The position numbers were made by a program, and so were the translations under genes. A model generated the notes under the pieces. The model saw only the letters and a program-made list of their open reading frames with translations. It did no database searches and had not been told where the DNA came from. Shown in pieces: positions 18,941 through 27,900 of a DNA stretch of 64,000 nt (position 1 is its first letter; each line of letters opens with the position of its first letter). Origin of the DNA: Robertmurraya massiliosenegalensis JC6 (GTDB lineage: Bacteria; Bacillota; Bacilli; Bacillales; Cytobacillaceae); the NCBI RefSeq assembly GCF_000311725.1, contig NZ_HE978515.1:241358-305357 (forward strand), in the 5' to 3' direction.

Positions 18941-19204
18941 TTACCACCAGTACCAAATGGACATCCATATTGAAAGAAAACTAAACAGGCTATACATCAA
19001 CATCGTCATCAGTCGAATTCCCCATATTTTATCACTCTCTTCATCATCTACCAGTACGTCATCCCTCTTATTCCAGCCATTGTGACAATAAGGGCACTTC
19101 TTCTCATGCTCCCTCATCCAACTTTTCGTTTCTTCCTCTACTTCCTCATCCACATACAATTCATACAAATCTTGAAATATTGCACACTCTTCTTTTTTAT
19201 TCAT
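18941..19204 (-). CDS. Small Cys/His zinc-finger-like membrane protein upstream of the ECF sigma factor
   Basis: 87 residues. An acidic N-terminal region (EECAIFQDLYELYVDEEV) leads to HEKKCPYC, an HC2-like metal-binding motif. A C-terminal hydrophobic helix ends in WMSIWYWW. It looks like a second, short anti-sigma-type protein. It overlaps the upstream gene by 8 bases and its stop codon touches the ATG of the sigma gene. A sigma factor flanked on both sides by HC2-type membrane proteins is unusual. Its role could be an additional anti-sigma factor, a co-regulator or a membrane tether. Confidence 0.78.
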   Translation of the reverse strand: MNKKEECAIFQDLYELYVDEEVEEETKSWMREHEKKCPYCHNGWNKRDDVLVDDEESDKIWGIRLMTMLMYSLFSFLSIWMSIWYWW

Positions 19205-20552
19205 AAAGAGAGACCCACTCTTTCGTTTCTATATCTACTAAATAGAGACGATGCTCTGATTGTTTATACGGTTGAATGACGATTAACCACGCTAATCGTA
19301 TTTTGTCATTTTCATCTATGACTTCAGTTAGTTTAGCCCTTGACGCATACGGTGTATAGTTAAGTTCTTTGGCGACAGTCTCATAGGCTTCTCTACTAGA
19401 TTCTACTTTCACATTGTGACCTATTTTTCTATAAATATCGATACTTTTCTCATACGAAAAATACGCTTCGCCCTCTGTATATCCAAAATCGTGAACATAG
19501 GAAAGTTCCATATCTTTCGGTTCTTTTTCTCTCCACTCCCAAGAACTATATATCCTCTTTCTTTCCCAGTTTAGTGGATTGATGTTTTTGCTCCTAAATA
19601 CCTTCCTAACAAGTTCATCAAAGTTGATTTCTTTAGAGTTTGCCAATTCTCCGCTAAAATAGAGGACCTCGCCTGTGTGACCATCTAAAAAAAGAAAGTC
19701 GTCTGTTGAGGTAGAAATGGAGATTTCGATCTCTCGATTGCTATAACCATATTGTAAACCATCAATGGCATACGCTGGAAGCTCTTGACCAAGTAGTTCA
19801 TACCAATCCGACAAGATCGTTTCAATATCATCTGATGTTACTTGTACATTCCTCATGCTTTCAATTGGATATAAATTCAATCGTTCTTCAAAATGGATAA
19901 GCGAATCCTTTTCCCACGTAAAGTTTGTATTTACAAATTTAAAGCCTCTTGCTTCACTACTAGCTCCTAGAACAGTGCCATCTGTAAGCTTTGGTGCCAA
20001 TTCAACAAGGACTTGATTATTTTTTTCAACAACCGTACTCACAATTTGCTCATCATCAAGTAACGTTCTTCCCATCCTTTCTAATAATTGCTTAGACATC
20101 TTCACATATTCTTCTTGGGAATGTTTTTCTCCGACTGGCTCCGTCTTACGATGAAGCTGAAATACTGCGCCAGAAATTCCATGAATCTCAACGGCATAAT
20201 TTTTTGACTTGAGATAATAGCGATTATGGAAATCTTCTGTTTCAGGCTGTTGAAATGAAAACTGTTCGTCTCCTGTCATATTCTTTGCCAGTTCTTTCGC
20301 TTCCTCTAATTGGACTAAATTGGTGGAATCAAAATATCGAAGTCTTACTTCCGCATCTGTACTAGCAAGTGCTACATCCCCCAAATTGTATATGGGGTTG
20401 CACAAAAAAAGAAATAGGATTGCGACACATAGTGAAAACGGACGTTTCAGATTTTCTAACCACTTGAACTCACTCTTTTTAATGAGGTGATAGGTCATTA
20501 ACAAGCCCAAGAAGACAATTAAATTGGACAACTCCATGATTTTAACACCCAC
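19197..20552 (-). CDS. Membrane-anchored protein with YcdB/PepSY-like repeats (3' part of a possibly split gene)
   Basis: 451 residues as read from GTG 20552; ATG 20537 is an alternative start. Two hydrophobic segments (about residues 5-22 and 36-58) are followed by a large extracytoplasmic part with YcdB/PepSY-like blocks such as FLFLDGHTGEVLYFSGEL. The frame stays open upstream of the start to about 20640 and encodes further hydrophobic sequence (NYWEVRWFTIIPFYF). This joins neatly to the end of the 20630-21151 frame if one T is added to a T7 run. The true product is thus probably a single polytopic protein of about 650 residues. Linked to the ECF genes by an 8-base overlap, it is a candidate sensor. 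Confidence 0.72.
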   Translation of the reverse strand: MGVKIMELSNLIVFLGLLMTYHLIKKSEFKWLENLKRPFSLCVAILFLFLCNPIYNLGDVALASTDAEVRLRYFDSTNLVQLEEAKELAKNMTGDEQFSFQQPETEDFHNRYYLKSKNYAVEIHGISGAVFQLHRKTEPVGEKHSQEEYVKMSKQLLERMGRTLLDDEQIVSTVVEKNNQVLVELAPKLTDGTVLGASSEARGFKFVNTNFTWEKDSLIHFEERLNLYPIESMRNVQVTSDDIETILSDWYELLGQELPAYAIDGLQYGYSNREIEISISTSTDDFLFLDGHTGEVLYFSGELANSKEINFDELVRKVFRSKNINPLNWERKRIYSSWEWREKEPKDMELSYVHDFGYTEGEAYFSYEKSIDIYRKIGHNVKVESSREAYETVAKELNYTPYASRAKLTEVIDENDKIRLAWLIVIQPYKQSEHRLYLVDIETKEWVSLYE

Positions 20553-20629
20553 AAGAATTCCGATTAAACTAACACTAACTACAATGAAATAAAAGGGGAT
20601 AATTGTAAACCAACGAACCTCCCAATAAT

Positions 20630-21151
20630 TTAAAAAAATAAATATAGACTTCCAACGACAATCAAAAGAATATTAAAAAATCCTATAAAGTCTGAGAGAT
20701 TAACATCTCCATCTACGATAAACATGATGATGCTAGTGATTAATTGTAAAGATGGAAGTGTGAGAACAGCAATGTCAAAGGTATAAAACAGTCCTTTCAT
20801 CTTCTTTTGCTTCAAGGTAACAATATAGTAAAAACCAATAACGATGATGTAACCAAAGAATAAAAAATGTAAGAATTGCCGTAATGATGGCTGCCGATCA
20901 TTGTAAACGGCAGTAATTTCAGTGATATTTGCTTGATGTAGCATTTCAATTGATAAACCAATTAATAGGACAAGGCGTACCGCAAACCCAATATAGGTAG
21001 CGAGTCTTGTATCATTCCATTTCTTATAAAAAAAAGTAAGGATCCCATAAATAGCAAGAGCCGTCAATGACCAAATAATAATCCCTTTGCTAAAATGACT
21101 CAAATAAAAATGATTATCAATATATAAAACGAACCTACTAATAAACTCCAT
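20630..21151 (-). CDS. Polytopic membrane protein, probable N-terminal part of the split sensor gene
   Basis: 173 residues from ATG 21151 (AAGGGG upstream), with about five membrane helices and no domain I recognise. It ends LYLFF at a TAA directly after a run of seven T bases on the minus strand. A one-base change in that run would continue the protein into the downstream 451-residue frame. Alone it stops right after a helix with no cytoplasmic tail, which supports its being a fragment. It is the first gene of the ECF-linked unit; the beta-propeller gene further upstream is separated by a terminator. Confidence 0.7.
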   Translation of the reverse strand: MEFISRFVLYIDNHFYLSHFSKGIIIWSLTALAIYGILTFFYKKWNDTRLATYIGFAVRLVLLIGLSIEMLHQANITEITAVYNDRQPSLRQFLHFLFFGYIIVIGFYYIVTLKQKKMKGLFYTFDIAVLTLPSLQLITSIIMFIVDGDVNLSDFIGFFNILLIVVGSLYLFF

Positions 21152-21228
21152 CCTATAAACCCCTTCACAAATGCTTTATGAGCTCATGTTTTTAGACAAA
21201 TATACTAAAAAAAAGTTTCAATAAAGGG

Positions 21229-21261
21229 AAAAAAGCTCAAACTTGTGATTTGAGCTTTTTT
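21229..21261 (-). terminator. Terminator of the beta-propeller gene
   Basis: AAAAAGCTCAAA and TTTGAGCTTTTT form a 12-bp stem with a 7-base loop and T-runs in both directions, directly after the minus-strand gene ending at 21269. Confidence 0.88.
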
Positions 21262-21268
21262 ATTAGAC

Positions 21269-23176
21269 CTAATTCAGTAATAGTTCGCCTTTTAACTTAT
21301 AATTCGTTAATGAATGTGAAGTAATTTTTGAATTAGAAAGGACGTACAGGGTATCGTCTATATAGAGAAGCCTCCTAATTTCATTTTCCCATTCTTCATA
21401 TGGTTGATTCCCTTCCATATGACTTATCTCAGACTTTAATTGGAATCCTTGATTGAGATCTATATTGTAAACTTGAGCCCCTTGAAAGATGAAATTCTGC
21501 TCGAACTCCTTCCCTTCTACTTCTTCATAAATAGTAAGAGGGAAAGCAAAGAGGTTTTTTCCCTGATCAAATAACAACGCTTTATGATCGTAATTTAATG
21601 GTGAGTAAGTTCCTCTTCCACCAATCACTTTTGTGAATTTTTCTTTTGGATTTTTCATATCCGAAACATCAAATAATGATAGCTTTACCCCTTCCGTTAA
21701 AATTAACGGCTCACTGGACTCTTTAGATGGGACCACCTTCGTATCGTAACCAAAACCGATTAAATGATTTTCATCAAACGGATGCAGATAGTTGCTGAAT
21801 CCAGGGATTTTCAATTCACCTAAAACCTCTGGTGCTTCTGGATCGGATGCATCAATGACAAATAAAGGATCTGTTTCTTTAAATGTGACCATATAGATTT
21901 TTTCACCCATAAAACGCGCTGAATAAATTCTTTCACCTCTTGCTAAATCATCTATTGAACTAACCTTTTTTAAATGTTCATCAAAAATGAATAGATGGTT
22001 GGAAGAGGGGTTCTCATCATTCCACGTATTCCCTTTTGTTGTGACAACTCGAAAATAACCATTATGTTCATCCATTGAAAATTGGTTTAGAATGGAGCCT
22101 TCAATTTCAGAGGAACTATGGAATGTTACGTCCAAATCATTTATGGCATATTTATAAACAGTCGTACGGACTGAATCGACTGTTCCATCGATTAATGGTC
22201 TAACAGCCCAATTTTGTAGGGCAAGATACAAATTCCCCTTCGACATATATAATTGATTTCCACCACCTAAATAGGTCGTAATATGTGCCTCTTCTTGCGG
22301 TTTAGCTAAATCAAAAGCCGCGATAGTAGTGTAATTCCCTTCCTTCGATTCTGGAAAAATTTGAATTTCATCGTAGTCCACGATGAGACTTTCAGCACTT
22401 ACACTACTATCTTTATAGCGTGGTCTTAAATCAAGATCTTCATTTTCTCGCAATAGCCAATATTGAGGAAATTGATTGGTCACAACATACACTTTGCTAT
22501 CAATTTTCCGCATCGAAACAATATGTCCTTCTAGAGAAATCGTTCTTTCTTCGATAGGTTTATTAGGGTTCTTGATATCGTATACAAGCGCCTTCGTCAT
22601 CTCATTGATAGGCGCGATCATCATTTTATCCGCCCCTTCTGATATCTTCGGCTCTTTCCATTCTTCATGACTATATCCCACGATTAGCAGTTTATTGTCA
22701 TGGAGAAACAGTTCTGTCGGATTAAAAGTACTTGGAAAGGAAAGAGAATGGAGTAGCTTCATATCATCGCCATCGTTTGCATCCACAATATTCACTTTCC
22801 CATCCACTACTTGAAAAATATGACTGCCATTGCTTTTGACAAGATCTGCTTCGTCAACCCCTTGTACTTGAATATTTGTTTCAGAAACATCATAGCTCTC
22901 ACTACTCTCCTCAAATGCTCCACTACTATCTTCTGCGATTGATTGGGATTCTTCTGTCATAAAGAGACGAGTTCCTTTTTCTTCTCGAATCAATTCTTTG
23001 AAATACTGATTCAACTTTTCTTTTGATGAAATGACAGATGGTGTGTCTATGTTATTGACATTAGACGGAGGTGCTTCGGCCTGCTGAGAGTCGTTACCTT
23101 GGGTGATAAAGAAATAAATCGTTACAGGAAGGAGTATAATAGCCACTCCCGTATAAAATAACCATTTCCTTTTCAT
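21269..23176 (-). CDS. Membrane-anchored beta-propeller domain protein
   Basis: 635 residues. A positively charged start (MKRKW) and one hydrophobic segment (about residues 7-24) act as signal or anchor. An extracytoplasmic linker with a Ser/Glu-rich patch follows. The main domain begins VQGVDEADLVKSNGSHIFQV, the recognised opening of the secreted beta-propeller family (Pfam Beta_propel). Repeated blade-like motifs follow, for example MVTFKETDPLFVIDASDPE. AAGGAGG precedes ATG 23176. Function is unknown in the family; an envelope role is likely. Monocistronic between terminators. Confidence 0.83.
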   Translation of the reverse strand: MKRKWLFYTGVAIILLPVTIYFFITQGNDSQQAEAPPSNVNNIDTPSVISSKEKLNQYFKELIREEKGTRLFMTEESQSIAEDSSGAFEESSESYDVSETNIQVQGVDEADLVKSNGSHIFQVVDGKVNIVDANDGDDMKLLHSLSFPSTFNPTELFLHDNKLLIVGYSHEEWKEPKISEGADKMMIAPINEMTKALVYDIKNPNKPIEERTISLEGHIVSMRKIDSKVYVVTNQFPQYWLLRENEDLDLRPRYKDSSVSAESLIVDYDEIQIFPESKEGNYTTIAAFDLAKPQEEAHITTYLGGGNQLYMSKGNLYLALQNWAVRPLIDGTVDSVRTTVYKYAINDLDVTFHSSSEIEGSILNQFSMDEHNGYFRVVTTKGNTWNDENPSSNHLFIFDEHLKKVSSIDDLARGERIYSARFMGEKIYMVTFKETDPLFVIDASDPEAPEVLGELKIPGFSNYLHPFDENHLIGFGYDTKVVPSKESSEPLILTEGVKLSLFDVSDMKNPKEKFTKVIGGRGTYSPLNYDHKALLFDQGKNLFAFPLTIYEEVEGKEFEQNFIFQGAQVYNIDLNQGFQLKSEISHMEGNQPYEEWENEIRRLLYIDDTLYVLSNSKITSHSLTNYKLKGELLLN

Positions 23177-23330
23177 AATAAATACCTCCTTAAAAAGTAA
23201 GTGCTAACTTTTTTATATCAATCAGAAACGAGTATTGACATATGTAAAAAAGATGTTCACTTTCTTTGACTTCAATCAAGTTGGTAAAGTTACATAAATG
23301 TTACAAAATTTTCTAGATCGTTTGGCAAAG

Positions 23331-23362
23331 AAAAAAAGCTCCTACAACGTGTAGGCAGCTTC
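23331..23362 (-). terminator. Orphan terminator-like hairpin next to composite repeat
   Basis: On the minus strand AGCTgCCTACA and TGTAGGaGCT form a stem followed by seven T bases. No minus-strand gene ends here; the acyl-CoA dehydrogenase gene has its own terminator at 23629-23657. It would stop any transcript running leftwards out of the repeat. Confidence 0.65.
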
Positions 23363-23385
23363 GGTTTGTCTCATTCAAATTCAAA

Positions 23386-23602
23386 CATCTCTCACCCTTA
23401 AGCGGAATTTTTCCTGTTATCTCCTCAACGGAGTCTCTTTTAGGAGAAATAACGGAAGATTTTCCGCTTATGGAGAGCAAAATCGTTTATTTTGACGTTT
23501 TTTGAGGGAATAGCAGGAATTTTTCCTGTTATATCAGCTCTTTTTCTAGATGCGTTCTCATTAGCAGGAATTTTTCCTGTTATTTTTTCATAGCGATACT
23601 CC
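23386..23602. repeat. Composite hairpin repeat, copy 1 (217 bp)
   Basis: This segment closely matches 49976-50192: same length, same order of elements and, by eye, roughly nine in ten bases equal. It contains four ~20-bp imperfect palindromes built from AAGCGGAA or AGCAGGAA arms with TTCCTGTTA or TTCCGCTTA arms. The first two pair with each other into a long hairpin of about 27 bp. No credible gene is present. The rest of the 485-bp gap (23177-23661) holds only the beta-propeller gene's upstream region and two terminators. Confidence 0.85.
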
Positions 23603-23628
23603 TCGAATACGAATTCCTGCTAGACAAC

Positions 23629-23657
23629 AAAAAACCGCCTTCGGTTGGCGGTTTTTA
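23629..23657 (-). terminator. Terminator of the acyl-CoA dehydrogenase gene
   Basis: AAAACCGCC and GGCGGTTTTT pair around TTCGGTT; it directly follows the stop of the minus-strand gene. Confidence 0.9.
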
Positions 23658-23661
23658 TCGT

Positions 23662-24810
23662 TCAATTTGATGCTATTGCTTTTTTGGCTAATATTTGTAT
23701 CGTCATATCATCCATTGGCGGATTATGAAGCCCTGCTCTCACATCTCGATAATAACGTTGAAGAGGATTTTGTTGCGAAAGGCTTCTCGCCCCCACAACA
23801 CGCATAGCTAGATCGACCACATGGAACGCTTTATTTGTTACGGAATGTTTGACCGCTCCAAGTTCAGCGTTTAATCTCAGCCGCTCCTCTTCGGTTGAAG
23901 AGTCCCATTGCTTCGCAACCGAATAGAGAAAATGTTTTGCCTCCAATATGGTTAACTCCATTTCTCCGATCCGCTGCTGAACAGTTGGGATATCGCTAAT
24001 CGTTCCTGATATGCTGTTCGGTGAGTAACTCTTTGCAAAGGCAATTGCGTATTTTTGAGCTGCTTGAGCTATTCCTAAATAACAGGCAGGGATATGTAAC
24101 ATCCAGCCATTAGCCGATTTCTTTCCTGGAACGAAACGCTCGACAAAATCCTCACTTTCAACCACTACATCCTTTAATACAAGGTCATGACTTCCTGTAC
24201 CTCGCATCGCAATACTGTCCCAAGTCTCTTCAATTTCAACACCTGGTAAAGAACGGCGAACAAGGAAATTTCCGACTACATCAGAATCGATTACACTCGC
24301 ACTGACAATAAAATAGTCCAGTACTGGTGACATCGTTGTAAACGTTTTGCGACCGTTAAGAACCCAGCCCTTTCCCGTCTTAGTCGCTGTCGTTGTTGGC
24401 TTTCCACCTCTTGTTGGACTGCCTGTTTGAGGTTCACTGGCTGCACCATTAAGCAAAGCTCCTTTTTTAACATCTTCCACTATTCTTTTATAAACCTCTT
24501 CACTCCAGATTCGTTTTTCAGCTAAATTTTTCAATATCCCCATATGCCAGCCGATCGATAAAGCCGTTGCTCCATCACCAATGGCTATTTGTTCCTGTAA
24601 ACGAACGAGTTCATATAGGGTAATCTCTTCTCCACCAAATTCTTTTGGAAGTGTTAATTGTGTGTATCCTGAAGCTTTCAGCTCTTCGATATTTTCAAAA
24701 GGAAAAGATGCTTCCACATCTACTTTTGCCGCTCTTGCGAAAAATCGTTCCGACATTATTTTCATTACGTTTAGTTTTTCTTCTAATGTTGTTGCCTCTT
24801 GAAATTGCAT
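23662..24810 (-). CDS. Acyl-CoA dehydrogenase family flavoprotein (YdbM-like)
   Basis: 382 residues in the usual acyl-CoA dehydrogenase arrangement: helical N-terminal domain with PFENIEELKASGY and LPKEFGGEEITL, central beta domain with LNGRKTFTTM, and a C-terminal helical domain. The motif GASEPQTGSP in the flavin region resembles the B. subtilis YdbM subgroup, which I recall as part of the sulfur-responsive CymR regulon. It may therefore be a monooxygenase-like desulfurisation or acyl-CoA enzyme rather than a beta-oxidation enzyme. AGTGAGGGTTAGGG precedes ATG 24810. A perfect inverted repeat just upstream could be its operator. Monocistronic. Confidence 0.82.
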   Translation of the reverse strand: MQFQEATTLEEKLNVMKIMSERFFARAAKVDVEASFPFENIEELKASGYTQLTLPKEFGGEEITLYELVRLQEQIAIGDGATALSIGWHMGILKNLAEKRIWSEEVYKRIVEDVKKGALLNGAASEPQTGSPTRGGKPTTTATKTGKGWVLNGRKTFTTMSPVLDYFIVSASVIDSDVVGNFLVRRSLPGVEIEETWDSIAMRGTGSHDLVLKDVVVESEDFVERFVPGKKSANGWMLHIPACYLGIAQAAQKYAIAFAKSYSPNSISGTISDIPTVQQRIGEMELTILEAKHFLYSVAKQWDSSTEEERLRLNAELGAVKHSVTNKAFHVVDLAMRVVGARSLSQQNPLQRYYRDVRAGLHNPPMDDMTIQILAKKAIASN

Positions 24811-24829
24811 TCCCTAACCCTCACTTGTT

Positions 24830-24852
24830 ATTCCTACTATATCAATAGGAAT
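24830..24852. promoter_or_regulatory. Inverted repeat upstream of the acyl-CoA dehydrogenase gene, candidate operator
   Basis: ATTCCTA (24830-24836) and TAGGAAT (24846-24852) are perfect 7-bp inverted half-sites with a 9-base spacer, 20 bases before the start codon. The position suits a repressor site. CymR-like control is a guess from the gene's family and is not shown by the sequence. Confidence 0.4.
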
Positions 24853-24908
24853 TGTTCTTTTCTTTATTATGGATCAAATCCCTTCTTTGCACAATCAATA
24901 TACAAAAA

Positions 24909-24947
24909 AGCAGATTGAATGGAGTCAGTAGACTCATTCAATCTGCT
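24909..24947 (-). terminator. Strong terminator of the subtilase gene
   Basis: AGCAGATTGAATGGAGTC pairs with GACTCATTCAATCTGCT (one bulged G), a stem of about 17 bp; on the minus strand it is followed by six T bases. Confidence 0.92.
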
Positions 24948-24958
24948 TTCACATTTTT

Positions 24959-27900
24959 TTACTTTTTACCTTTACCAGGTTTTTCTTTCTTTGGTGCTTT
25001 TTCACCCTTTTTTAACTTATAAAGCTCAATTGTTTCAATCGTTTTATTTCCTGCAAGATCTTCAACTTCAAAGGTGAAGGAGTTCCAACCATCTTGCAAA
25101 TCCAATGTATAGTCGGAAAAGACTTTGTTGAAGCTTCTCATCACATAAGGAGCTTTTAACTCTTGGAAAAACTCTTCACTTCCATTGTAATAAAATCGAA
25201 TTTCATCAAAGTTATCTGTTACTTGAATATCAATAACTGGATTTTTAGCATTATGCTTAATGTATTGGTCTTTAGGGAGTCCTTTTACTGCCAATACTGG
25301 CGCTGTGCTATCCACAAAAACATCACGCTTAATGGAGAACTCATTGCCAGCATGATCAATGGCCCTCACTTCTAGACGATGAAAATTATCTTCTACATCA
25401 ATGGTTGAAGCAAATTCATATCTTGCTGTTGCTTCATTATACTGGAATGGAATTTTTTCACCAGCAATCATCAATTCCTTTAAACCTGATTCATTTTCAA
25501 CCACATATCCATTTACCTGTAGTTCTCCAGAATTGTAAACTTCTAATGCTTCAGGATTTACTAAATAGACAAAAGGCATCGTTTTATCGCTGCTGCCAGC
25601 TTCCACTTTCTCCTCCGCTATGTTCCCAGCATAATCATACGCAACTACTGTCACTTCATCAAATGAAGCGTCTTCAGGTAGCGTGTATTCAGTTGTATCA
25701 CCTGGAAGCGGTGTTTCAAGAATAGAACTTTCGTCTACTAAAATATCAATATAGGCAATTCCAGAACCCTTTTCGTTATCTGCAACATTTAAAGCTAGCG
25801 TTGACTCCGTTAATTCAGCTTCAATACTAGGAGCTACAGTGTCTACTTTAACTGGGATTGAAACAGTTTGCCAGTCTGCATCAGGGAAATCAATGACCGT
25901 GCGAATTTCAAAATAGTATTGTCCATCTTCTGCCGTTGCATTTTGGATCTTTCCATCCCACTCCCATAATGGATTCAATGTATAATGAGGGCTTAATCCG
26001 CCATCATAATAATTCTTCCGTATTTCATTATCTGTACGCAATTTTCTAATTTCATTTCCATCCTCATCAAGAATCGCTAACTCTACATTTTTAGCATTCC
26101 GGAGGAAAGAAAGAATCGGAATGATTTCATCTTGAATATCATCACCATTAGGAGAAAAAGCGACATTTTCTTTTGAAATTGTTGCGGTGATCGGGTCATA
26201 ACCTAAATAGTTGTAACTATCTTCTCCTGCATCATAGACCGCTCCGCCCATACCATAAAAGGACTCGTCATCATAGACCATACCATCAATAATTGGTGCT
26301 TGGTCCCAATCTCCGTTAAAACCAACGTAAGGAACAGTTATAGTGGGATTAACATCTGCAGGATCGGTCATCGTAACAAATCCTTCAACAAAATATCCGT
26401 TAACGAAAACATCTTTGGCTGGGATTAAATCTCCAGTCGATGGTTCAATTACTGTTGCATTCGCCAATTCTGCCGTTACTGTAAATGTTACAGACTCATT
26501 GGCAGGAACCGTAATCTCGGTTGCGGACTCCCCATTTATGAGAATACTAGCATCATAGAGTGGAGCTGCTTCTAAGACGTCTAGATCATAACCCAGTTCT
26601 CCCCAACCTGCAAAATCTGTTTGAAGATTTGCTGAAACATTATAGTTAACAGCTTCGTCACTGTAGTTTTGTGCTGTTAATGTAAATTCAAATTGATCGT
26701 GGATTTCTTTTAAAGCTACTTTTCCTTCATTGGTACGGTTTTCTGTAACGATAACTGGCGTTTTCAAAGCAGAATGAAGTTGCATGATCCCTGCACCTTG
26801 TCTTCTTGGTGAATAGGGATTATCCCAACCAAATACACCATTGACAAAGCCCTGATCTTTAATTGGACTAGAAGTATTCATAAGCAGATTCTTAGCAATA
26901 TTCACTCTTTCAAAACCAGTCACACCAAATTCATTATCTACTCTTTCAAGTACAAGCGCCGCACCACCAGAAACATGTGGAGCTGCCATCGATGTTCCAC
27001 TCTTCATGCCATACTGATTATTTTCTAGGGTAGAGTATATTTGACCCCCTGGTGCCGTAATTTCCGGTTTAAAATCTAAGTTCGGTGTTAAGCCCCAAGA
27101 CGTAAAAGCACTCATTTTTCCACCTTCAGGATTTGGTGCAGTCGTCTTTTCCCCATTAAAGGTAATGGAAATCGCTTGTCCAGCTAAAAGAGCCGAAGCT
27201 AGTTTGTCTCCATCTGATTTCAGCATAAATAACTGCGGGATCGTTATGGCTGCTTCTGTGGCCATATTAACATATCCATCAGCATTATTATAAATGATCA
27301 CCCCGGCTGCGCCTGCATTTTGAGCATTTAATGCTTTTTCTGTAAAAGCAAGCTCTCCTCTTTGGATGAGCGCATATTTTCCTGCTACTTCCGCAAGTTC
27401 CTCAGGATACCCTAAACCACCATAAACGATATCGAATGTTTTTGTTTGTATATCATTTGGATGTGTATTCCCAGCTGAAAGGAATGGTGCTTTTTCCTCT
27501 TCACCATCTAACAAATAATTGACCGCATCCAAATCCATGAACGTATTTTCTACTGATGCAACCTGTAGAGAATCATAGGCAAGACCAGGAGAACCAGATA
27601 CGCCAATATCCGGATTTGAAGCTAATGGATTGGCCCAACCGTTACCGAGGTGAGCAGAGTTCCCTGCAGAAATCGACATAAGTACTCCATTTTCAACCGC
27701 TCTAGTGATTGCTTTCTGTTCCATCGTTTCTGCTGAAACAAAGCCTGCGGTTGAACCTAGGCTCATATTTAATACATCTGCGCCTAAAATAATCGCATCA
27801 TCAATGGCCTTGACATAAATATCCCCGTAAGTTGTTGTAATATTAGGATCATTTCCAAAAACCTTAAGGGCTAATAACTGTGCTTCAGGTGCTACTCCCT

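Noticed and set aside
23386..23602. CRISPR array
   Set aside because: The palindromes differ from each other, spacing is irregular, there are no unique spacers of constant length and no cas genes nearby.
25163..26558. Several plus-strand open frames inside the subtilase gene
   Set aside because: They lie opposite a 1256-codon gene with intact catalytic motifs and lack ribosome sites or recognisable features.
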